DNA from: Planctomycetota bacterium
GTDB taxonomy: Bacteria > Planctomycetota > Planctomycetia > Pirellulales > Thermoguttaceae
Assembly: GCA_013202535.1 (NCBI GenBank)
Contig: JABMRP010000414.1
Coordinates: 1 to 6,745 of the forward strand
Direction: 5' to 3'
Length of the DNA: 6,745 nt
The notes under the pieces are model-generated. The model ran no database searches. It saw only the letters and a list, made by a program, of their open reading frames with translations, and was not told the DNA's origin. The translations under genes and the position numbers were made by a program. Below are positions 1 to 6,065 of the stretch, one piece after another. Numbering within the stretch: position 1 is the stretch's first letter; each line of letters starts with the position of its first letter.

Positions 1-28
1 CTAGTCCCTAGTCCCTAATCGCTACCCC
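1..28. repeat. Short tandem heptanucleotide repeat abutting the first gene
   Basis: Two exact copies of CTAGTCC (1-7 and 8-14) are followed by two degenerate copies, CTAATCG (15-21) and CTACCCC (22-28). The fourth unit ends on the base before the ATG at 29. The array may continue to the left of the window edge. It replaces the place where a ribosome binding site would be expected, and no purine-rich Shine-Dalgarno is visible. The function is unknown. It could be an intergenic microsatellite-like spacer or a regulatory element. Only two units are exact, so the call is modest. Confidence 0.6.
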
Positions 29-1348
29 ATGCACTCCGCCGGCCCCCAATTCATCGAACATGTCGCCGCACCGCTGGGGTGCTTCTATCTGGTCGCCTGT
101 GCGCTGAACATCGGAGCGGCCGCGTGGGATTGGCGACGGTCGGGCGATCGGGTTCGGGCGGGCGCGTGGTTGGCCGTGGCGGCCGTGTTTGCCGTGCTGG
201 GGGGATTGGCGCTGGGCGGCGTGGGGGTGCCGATGCCCGAGTTTTTCAAGGCGGCCGTCAACGCCGCGATGGGGCCGGTGACGTTGACCTTCGGCTCCCT
301 GGCCGCGCTGGCGGTGTTGTATCGGTGGCGGCGTTTCTTTGTTCGGCCGGTGGTCGCCTGGGCGGGGTTGAATCTGTCGCTGTTGTGGATGGGCCTGTCG
401 ATGACCGACCCCCATTTCGCGGCCATCGTCACCAAGCCGGACAACGTACCCATTGTCGCCATGGTCTACCTGATGGCCTACTTCACCTGGCTGGCCACGG
501 CCATGGCCGTGGAGAACGACCGGCGGCTCGCCCAGGGAGACGGGCCGGTCGAGAAGCAGTACAACGCCCGCGTGCTGGTCTGGCCCGATTTGGTTTACAT
601 CGAATTGATTTGCATCGTCATTCTCAGCGCGGTGCTGATCGTCTGGTCGGTGGCCCTTCCGGCGCCGCTGGAGCAACCGGCCAACCCGGTGGTCACGCCC
701 AACCCGTCGAAGGCCCCCTGGTACTTCCTCGGCTTGCAGGAGATGCTTGTCTTCTTTCCGCCGTGGATGGCCGGCGTGGTGCTGCCCGGGCTGATCGTTC
801 TGGGGTTGATGGCCGTGCCGTATCTCGATCCCAACAAGGAGGGTAACGGCTACTACACGATCGGCCAGCGGCGGTTTGGCTACGTCGTGTTTCAGTTTGG
901 ATTTCTCCAATTGTGGCTTCTGATGATTCTGATCGGCACGTTCATGCGCGGTCCCAACTGGAATTTCTTCGGGCTTTACGCCCCCCGCGACCCGCATCTG
1001 GTCGCCGCGGCCAACAACGTGAAACTGTCGGTCCTGTTTTGGGTGATGTTGCTGGGCCGCGAGCTACCGCAAGCGGTACCCGGCGCCGGTACCCTGGCCC
1101 AACTCGGGGCGGCCGTGTGGCGTGAAATCGCCGGGATTGTGGCGATGGGGGGCTATTTCGTCGTCTTGCCCGTCGTGCTGGGCCGAACCGTGCTGGCCGA
1201 TTTCGTCGGGCAAATGGGCCGCACGCGTTACACGATCATGATCCTGTTGCTGCTGATGATGCTCGTCCTGCCGATCAAGATGCTGCTGGTCTGGGTTTGC
1301 CATCTCAGCTACATCGTGAGCATGCCGGAGTATTTTTTCAACTTCTAG
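29..1348 (+). CDS. Cytochrome b C-terminal (subunit IV-like) membrane subunit of an alternative quinol:cytochrome c oxidoreductase
   Basis: This 439-residue polytopic membrane protein likely forms the Qo-side half of a bc-type complex, where quinol is oxidised. The diagnostic stretch is residues 226-240 (PSKAPWYFLGLQEML), the counterpart of the PEWY quinol-site motif, here APWY. It lies after one membrane helix (about 189-210) and is followed by two more (about 243-265 and 284-305), as in helices E, F and G of subunit IV/PetD. Ordinary subunit IV is about 160 residues. This protein adds about five predicted N-terminal helices (roughly 15-35, 44-65, 78-98, 107-125, 138-160) and two or three C-terminal ones (possibly 329-345, then 367-389 and 400-426). 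The paired haem b histidines of the N-terminal half of cytochrome b are absent, so a separate cytochrome b6-like partner is expected upstream. ATG 29 is the first possible start because an in-frame TAG lies at 2-4. No Shine-Dalgarno is seen. The multihaem cytochrome gene follows after 34 bases, suggesting one operon. Family membership is confident; the exact complex is inferred. Confidence 0.85.
   Translation: MHSAGPQFIEHVAAPLGCFYLVACALNIGAAAWDWRRSGDRVRAGAWLAVAAVFAVLGGLALGGVGVPMPEFFKAAVNAAMGPVTLTFGSLAALAVLYRWRRFFVRPVVAWAGLNLSLLWMGLSMTDPHFAAIVTKPDNVPIVAMVYLMAYFTWLATAMAVENDRRLAQGDGPVEKQYNARVLVWPDLVYIELICIVILSAVLIVWSVALPAPLEQPANPVVTPNPSKAPWYFLGLQEMLVFFPPWMAGVVLPGLIVLGLMAVPYLDPNKEGNGYYTIGQRRFGYVVFQFGFLQLWLLMILIGTFMRGPNWNFFGLYAPRDPHLVAAANNVKLSVLFWVMLLGRELPQAVPGAGTLAQLGAAVWREIAGIVAMGGYFVVLPVVLGRTVLADFVGQMGRTRYTIMILLLLMMLVLPIKMLLVWVCHLSYIVSMPEYFFNF
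1065..1093. other. Back-to-back palindromes inside the cytochrome b gene
   Basis: TACCGC (1065-1070) and GCGGTA (1073-1078) form a perfect 6-bp inverted repeat around AA. This overlaps a second palindrome, GGTACC (1075-1080), one bulged C, GGCGCC (1082-1087) and GGTACC (1088-1093). The DNA encodes residues of about 346-355, a loop rich in Pro, Gly and Ala between predicted membrane segments. It could be chance in GC-rich DNA or an mRNA hairpin within the loop-coding region. No function can be assigned. Confidence 0.4.
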
Positions 1349-1382
1349 GGAAGTCGCTTTAGTATCCGAAAAAGAACTACTT

Positions 1383-4300
1383 ATGCGTTCGACCGACGAA
1401 ACTTACTACAACATCCGGCGGCTGCACGTCGTGTTTGCGATTTCCTCGCTGGCGCTGCTGGCGGCCACGATTTGGATGTTGGCGGTCGACCACCGCCGCC
1501 CCTGGAAGCAATATCAACGGACGTTCCACGACCGGATCGAGCCGTGGATGACCGCCGCGCGCATTCGAGCCGAACAGACCGAGGCGTTTGGGGCGGCCGA
1601 GGCGGACCTTCGCGAGAAACTCTCCTCGGCGCGCCGAGCCGTGGCCAATGAGGCGTTGTTGGCCGGTTTTCGCCAGGAACTCGAAACCGACGCCGCAAGC
1701 CGGCAGGTCGATCCGCCGGACTTCTCCGCCGTCGAAGCCGACGCCGAGGCGTTCCGGACCGATCCGGCCGACGACGCCCGCCAAGCGCTGATCGGCCGGT
1801 TGAATGCGTTTGTCGCCCGGGCGAAACTGCGACAAGAAAACCTCCGCCGCGACCTCCGCTTCCGCCGGGCCGATTTCGACGAGGCGCGCAGCCAATTCGA
1901 AGCGGCGGTGGCTCGCGAGTTGTCGGCCGAACAACTCGACACCCGGCAAGAGGCCGTCGACGCGGTGGCCGACGACGTGGCCGCATTGGCGGCACGGTTC
2001 GAGCAGGCCGGTGACCACTGCGAGGCGTTGGCCGCGATCTTGGCTGAAATCACCCGCGCCGAGAGCGACGCCGCCCGAGCGCTGGCCGAGCATCGGGCCG
2101 CCGTCGATCGACTCCAGACCGCCTTGACCAATCAGCGTCCCGGTGCCGGCAAAGACATGCTTCGCTGGCCGGTGGTCGATGCTTTCGGCGGACCGCCGCG
2201 GGTGCAACAGATTTGGCTGCCCGAGCTGACCATCGACTACAATTTCCGTCAGGTCGGGCGGATCGACCGTTGCGTGACCTGTCATCTGGGAGTCGATCAA
2301 ACCGTGCCCGGGTCGACCGCCGAACCCGCCCTGCCCCGGCAAGACGTGCTCGCGCTGCGGTTGACACCCGGGAAGCAACCGCCCGATGCGGCCGGCGCGA
2401 CGCTCGACTCGGCCTACGGCATAATACTGGCCGAGGAAGGGATGCTCGACCCGGAGGCGGTCACCGTTGCCGTGGTCCTGCCGGAGACAACGGCCGCGGA
2501 AGCGGGACTTCGGACGGGCGACGTGCTGGTGAAGATCGATGACGAGCCGGTGACCAACATCCAGCAGGCTGAGACCGTCTTGCTGCGATGTGCCGCGGAA
2601 AGCCGAACGGCGGCGTTGGACATCGAGCGGGGCGTGCCGCAACCCTATTGCACGCATCCCCGGCCCGATCTGTACGTCGGCTCGACCAGCCCCCACCCGA
2701 AGAGCGAGTTTGGCTGCACGATCTGCCACGACGGTCAGGGCAGCGCCACGGCCTTTCGTTGGGCATCGCATACCCCTGACAATCCGCCGGAGAAGCTTCG
2801 TTGGCAGAAAGAACTCGATTGGTCCGCCAATCCGCATTGGGATTTCCCCATGCGGCCGGCCCGCTTCGCCCAGAGCAGTTGCCTGAAATGTCATCATCAG
2901 GTGCTCGATCTGGACCGCGGCGATCGTTATCCCCAGGCCCCGGCGCCGAAGTTGGTGGCCGGTTTCGATCTGATCCGCGGCAACGGCTGCTTCGGCTGCC
3001 ACGAGATTCGCGGCACCGACGATCAGGACCAGACGGTCGGTCCCGACCTGCGACCGGCTCCGCCCTACACGGAGGCCGCGAGTCGACTGCTCGGCGCCAA
3101 TCTCGCACCGGTCGGGCACATGACCGAAGCCGGGCGCGAGTTGGCCCGGCAGATTCTCGCCGAACCGGAGAACCCTCGGCCGCGACGCGAGCTGGTCGCC
3201 GCGCTTCGGGCCGATTCGCAGTTGCCCTCGCCGCTGGCGGCGATGGTCGACATCTTGGCCGCCGAGGAGACGGTGCCGGGAACATTGCACAAGATCGGGC
3301 CGAGTCTGGCCGGTCTGGCCGATCGGCTGGACGTGTCCGCGGTGGCCGACCGGATCCGTCGTCCCACCCAATTGCGAGCCGACGCCAAGATGCCCCAGGT
3401 GTTCGACATGCACGAGCATCTCGCCGGGCGGAGTCTTGCCGATGCCCAGCGGTTCGAGCCGGTGGAACTTCGCGCCATGGCCGAGTATCTGTTGTGGATC
3501 AGTCGACCGGTGAGTTGGTTGAAGCCACCGCCGGAAGTGACCGAACCGGCATCGGCCGAGCGGGGCGAGAAGCTCTTCGTCCGCCACGGATGCCTTGCCT
3601 GTCACCAGCACGGCGACTTTCCCGAGAGTCTGGCCACGCAGGGGCCGAACCTGTCGAAGATCGTGGCCAAGTACACGGCCGAGAATCGCCAGCAGTGGCT
3701 CGCCGGTTGGATCCGCGATCCGGCAAGTCACTCGCGATGGACGCCGATGCCCAGCGTACAACTCCAACCGCAGCCACTTGCCCAGGACGAGCCAGAGGAC
3801 GGGCCGCCAACTTCTCCGGTGCGGATGACCGATCCGGCGGCCGATATTGCCGCTTACCTGTTGAAACCGCCGGCCGCGGATGCCGATGCTCTGCCGATTC
3901 CCGAGGCTCCAAACCCGCCGGACGACGATATCTCCGAGTTGGCGCGGCAGTACTTGAGCAAGGCGTTCTCCGGCGAAGCGGCGGCGAAATACGTCGAGCA
4001 GGGCATTCCGGCGACGGTCGCCGAAAAGGCCCGGGCCGATGCCGAGTTGCTGGCCGGGCCCACGACCGACGAGAACCGGCGCGCCAAGGCGCTGCGCTAC
4101 ATCGGCGCCCGCGCGATCGGCCGACGGGGCTGCTTCGGCTGCCACGACGTGCCCGGGTTCGAGACCGCCACACCGGTTGGCCCGGCGCTGACCGCTTGGG
4201 GCCGAAAACAAGAGTCGCTGTTGGCCTTTGAACAAGTCACTCGATTCGTCGAGGAAACCGAAGGCGATACTGATGGAGCGGATCCCGACCGGGGGTTCTT

Positions 4301-5681
4301 TCTCGATGCCCTGCGTCAGGGGCGCCGCGAAGGATTCCTTTGGCAGAAGCTGCGGTCGCCGCGGAGTTTCGATTATCAGAAAGCACAAAACAAGCCGTAC
4401 AACCAGCGGCTGGTGATGGGCAAGTTTGCCATGGACGACCCGCAGCGCGAAGCGGTCATGACCTTCGTCCTGGGGCTGGTTGCCGAGCCGCCGGCCGAGC
4501 AGTACGTGGTCCAACAGCCCGACGCAAACCAGATCGCCCAGGCCGAGGGCCGGCGGCTCTTCGAGCAAAACGCCTGCACCCAATGCCACACCATGCAGCG
4601 GGAGCGATGGGACGTGGCCTTCGATCCGGAGGACTTCGAGTACGAGAACGAACCTCCGGAGTTCGCGGACTTCGAGTTCCTCCGGCCCGAGATCGGCGAA
4701 GCCGCGTTGGCCCGCTCGCTGGCGACCGACGCCGGGGGACGCCGCCACGCAACGCTTGTGGGTCGGCCCGTGATGGACCCCGAGGAGCCGGACAGCGGAC
4801 GGCTGTACGAATACGATTACGACGATGACGACAATCCGTTGTACATGTTCACGCCCTGGGAACCGGCGGCGATCAACGGTTGGACGTGGCCCGTGGGCGG
4901 GCAGAGCCTGGTGATCGGCGAGCCGGAGATCGTGGCCAAACATGCGCCCGTCGGCGGCGAGTTTGCCCGGCTCTTGTATCCCGTGGTGGTTGCCGAGACC
5001 GACAATCCGGCTCTGGCTAATCAAGCTTGGGGCTGGGTGCCTCCGGCGCTGGTTGATCGGGGGAAGATTGTCCACCGCCAGTGGCTTGCCGATTACCTGC
5101 TGGGGCCCACGGTGATCCGCCCGGCCGCGGTCTTGCGGATGCCCGACTACCGCTTCTCAGCCGAGCAAGCCAGGCATCTGGCCGATTATGTGACCGTCGC
5201 CACCGGGGGTGAGATCCCACCCAGCACTGAGGCGTCAGATCGAGTGGCCCAACTCGCCGCCGCGCAACGCCAGTTGGCCATTCTGGCCGAGAAAGAGCAA
5301 GCCCGGCCGGGACGTCTGGACGACGCCATGCGATTGGTGGCCGACCGCGAGTTGTATTGCGCGAAATGTCACCTGATCGGCGATTTCAGCCCCGGCGGGG
5401 CGGTGGTCACCACCCTGGCTCCCAGGCTGGATCAGGTGGCTCGACGCATCCGGCCGGAGTACCTGCGGCGGTGGCTGGGCAACCCGGCGATGGTGCTGCC
5501 CTACACGGGTATGCCGGTCAACTTCCCCCCCACGGGCGATCCGCTGGGCCAGAATCTCTTTTCCGGCAGCAGCGCCGAACAACTCGACGCGGTGGCCGAT
5601 TTGTTGTTACACTATGATTGGTACACGAGTCACACGGCGGTCGGGCGGTTGATCGAGCCAAGCCTGGAGGCTCAACCTTGA
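1383..5681 (+). CDS. Giant membrane-anchored octahaem cytochrome c with coiled-coil stalk and PDZ-like domain
   Basis: This 1432-residue protein is likely the cytochrome c component of the bc-type complex, passing electrons outside the cytoplasmic membrane. Residues 14-34 form one hydrophobic segment after a positively charged start, read as an uncleaved signal anchor. Residues 57-250 are Ala/Glu/Arg-rich and helical, probably coiled coil. Eight CxxCH motifs start at Cys297, 445, 500, 536, 737, 917, 1065 and 1326. A PDZ-like domain (about 343-417, with EAGLRTGDVLVKIDDEPV at 373-390) sits between haems 1 and 2. Haems 1-3 lack nearby Met-Pro and may be bis-His, with His463, His485 and His505 as candidates. 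Haems 4-8 look like five class I cytochrome c modules, with candidate distal ligands Met670, Met789, Met1012 (Met-Gly instead of Met-Pro), Met1253 and Met1377. Module 4 (1065-1253) has a long acidic, Tyr-rich insert. The start at 1383 fits the anchor, though the upstream sequence (AAAAAG) is a weak ribosome site. It resembles large planctomycete c-type cytochromes known from memory. Its role beside cytochrome b is inferred from context. Confidence 0.9.
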   Translation: MRSTDETYYNIRRLHVVFAISSLALLAATIWMLAVDHRRPWKQYQRTFHDRIEPWMTAARIRAEQTEAFGAAEADLREKLSSARRAVANEALLAGFRQELETDAASRQVDPPDFSAVEADAEAFRTDPADDARQALIGRLNAFVARAKLRQENLRRDLRFRRADFDEARSQFEAAVARELSAEQLDTRQEAVDAVADDVAALAARFEQAGDHCEALAAILAEITRAESDAARALAEHRAAVDRLQTALTNQRPGAGKDMLRWPVVDAFGGPPRVQQIWLPELTIDYNFRQVGRIDRCVTCHLGVDQTVPGSTAEPALPRQDVLALRLTPGKQPPDAAGATLDSAYGIILAEEGMLDPEAVTVAVVLPETTAAEAGLRTGDVLVKIDDEPVTNIQQAETVLLRCAAESRTAALDIERGVPQPYCTHPRPDLYVGSTSPHPKSEFGCTICHDGQGSATAFRWASHTPDNPPEKLRWQKELDWSANPHWDFPMRPARFAQSSCLKCHHQVLDLDRGDRYPQAPAPKLVAGFDLIRGNGCFGCHEIRGTDDQDQTVGPDLRPAPPYTEAASRLLGANLAPVGHMTEAGRELARQILAEPENPRPRRELVAALRADSQLPSPLAAMVDILAAEETVPGTLHKIGPSLAGLADRLDVSAVADRIRRPTQLRADAKMPQVFDMHEHLAGRSLADAQRFEPVELRAMAEYLLWISRPVSWLKPPPEVTEPASAERGEKLFVRHGCLACHQHGDFPESLATQGPNLSKIVAKYTAENRQQWLAGWIRDPASHSRWTPMPSVQLQPQPLAQDEPEDGPPTSPVRMTDPAADIAAYLLKPPAADADALPIPEAPNPPDDDISELARQYLSKAFSGEAAAKYVEQGIPATVAEKARADAELLAGPTTDENRRAKALRYIGARAIGRRGCFGCHDVPGFETATPVGPALTAWGRKQESLLAFEQVTRFVEETEGDTDGADPDRGFFLDALRQGRREGFLWQKLRSPRSFDYQKAQNKPYNQRLVMGKFAMDDPQREAVMTFVLGLVAEPPAEQYVVQQPDANQIAQAEGRRLFEQNACTQCHTMQRERWDVAFDPEDFEYENEPPEFADFEFLRPEIGEAALARSLATDAGGRRHATLVGRPVMDPEEPDSGRLYEYDYDDDDNPLYMFTPWEPAAINGWTWPVGGQSLVIGEPEIVAKHAPVGGEFARLLYPVVVAETDNPALANQAWGWVPPALVDRGKIVHRQWLADYLLGPTVIRPAAVLRMPDYRFSAEQARHLADYVTVATGGEIPPSTEASDRVAQLAAAQRQLAILAEKEQARPGRLDDAMRLVADRELYCAKCHLIGDFSPGGAVVTTLAPRLDQVARRIRPEYLRRWLGNPAMVLPYTGMPVNFPPTGDPLGQNLFSGSSAEQLDAVADLLLHYDWYTSHTAVGRLIEPSLEAQP

Positions 5682-5707
5682 GATCCGTTTAGAAGAAACA
5701 GAGACAC

Positions 5708-5713
5708 AAGGAG
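5708..5713 (+). promoter_or_regulatory. Shine-Dalgarno of the small lipoprotein gene
   Basis: AAGGAG lies seven bases before the ATG at 5721. This near-consensus site fixes the start of the short lipoprotein gene and is the main support that so small a gene is real. It contrasts with the two larger upstream genes, which have weak or no such site. Confidence 0.8.
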
Positions 5714-5720
5714 AATAACT

Positions 5721-5957
5721 ATGTCCATCTGGCGCACGGTTGGATGTGCGGCGATGTTGCTGCTGCCCGTATGGGGATGTAGCGGCAGCGTAAGCGCTCC
5801 CCCGGAAGTCGAAGCCCAGAAGGTGGAAGGCGAATTGAAGGCGCCCGTCGTTGACTTCGGCGAGGAGAGCCCCGATGGCGTCCCGCCCAAGGGCACCCCG
5901 CCGGAAAAGGCTTCTCCGGAGAATCCCGAGAAACCCAAAGACGGGTCGTCTTCCTGA
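5721..5957 (+). CDS. Small proline-rich lipoprotein of unknown function
   Basis: This is a 78-residue protein with a lipoprotein signal. Arg5 is followed by a hydrophobic run (about 6-18) and a lipobox-like LPVWGC ending at Cys20. Trp at -2 is unusual, but Gly-Cys fits signal peptidase II cleavage. The mature part has no recognisable domain. It is rich in Pro, Glu and Lys (about 27-78), probably disordered, and ends in Ser-Ser-Ser. A strong AAGGAG site seven bases upstream supports expression. It lies 39 bases after the octahaem cytochrome gene and before the cupredoxin-like gene on the same strand, so it probably belongs to the same operon as an assembly factor or small accessory subunit of the respiratory complex. 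I do not recognise the family, and the role is inference from position only. Confidence 0.75.
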   Translation: MSIWRTVGCAAMLLLPVWGCSGSVSAPPEVEAQKVEGELKAPVVDFGEESPDGVPPKGTPPEKASPENPEKPKDGSSS

Positions 5958-5992
5958 ATCCGACGACCGATCCCACCGATTTCCCGTCGGAT
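5958..5992. other. Inverted repeat directly after the lipoprotein stop codon
   Basis: ATCCGACG (5958-5965) and CGTCGGAT (5985-5992) are perfect 8-bp complements separated by 19 bases. The loop contains two ACCGAT copies (5966-5971 and 5975-5980). The repeat begins on the base after the TGA at 5955-5957. No T-tract follows, so it is not a typical intrinsic terminator. It could be an mRNA processing or stabilising hairpin that changes expression between the lipoprotein and cupredoxin-like genes. The rest of the 108-base gap holds only the downstream ribosome binding site. Confidence 0.5.
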
Positions 5993-6050
5993 GGCAAGCG
6001 CCTGGGTATCCACGGCCGTGCCCCGGCGGCGACCGAGTATCCCACCCCCC

Positions 6051-6056
6051 GAGGAG
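6051..6056 (+). promoter_or_regulatory. Shine-Dalgarno of the cupredoxin-like gene
   Basis: GAGGAG lies nine bases before the ATG at 6066. It decides this start over the internal ATG at 6192, which would remove the Tat signal. Confidence 0.7.
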
Positions 6057-6065
6057 ACTTTTCGC

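Noticed and set aside
8..997. Open frame of 329 codons on the minus strand
   Set aside because: It is the same-register shadow of the cytochrome b gene. The product is His/Gln/Arg-rich with no membrane segments or known motifs.
2649..2657. Cys-Thr-His (residues 423-425) as a ninth haem site
   Set aside because: It does not fit CxxCH or the known longer variants. The neighbouring CTICH at 445 is the real motif.
2801..4231. Open frame of 476 codons on the plus strand in another frame
   Set aside because: It is an Arg/Gly-rich shadow inside the octahaem gene, with no motif.
1377..5075. Open frame of 1232 codons on the minus strand
   Set aside because: It is in exact codon register with the octahaem gene. 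It stays open only because the sense strand avoids TTA, CTA and TCA codons, as GC-rich genes do. Its translation shows no recognisable domain, whereas the plus strand has eight haem motifs.
5682..5720. Promoter or terminator between the octahaem and lipoprotein genes
   Set aside because: No stem-loop with T-run and no convincing -35/-10 pair is visible. Only the ribosome binding site stands out.
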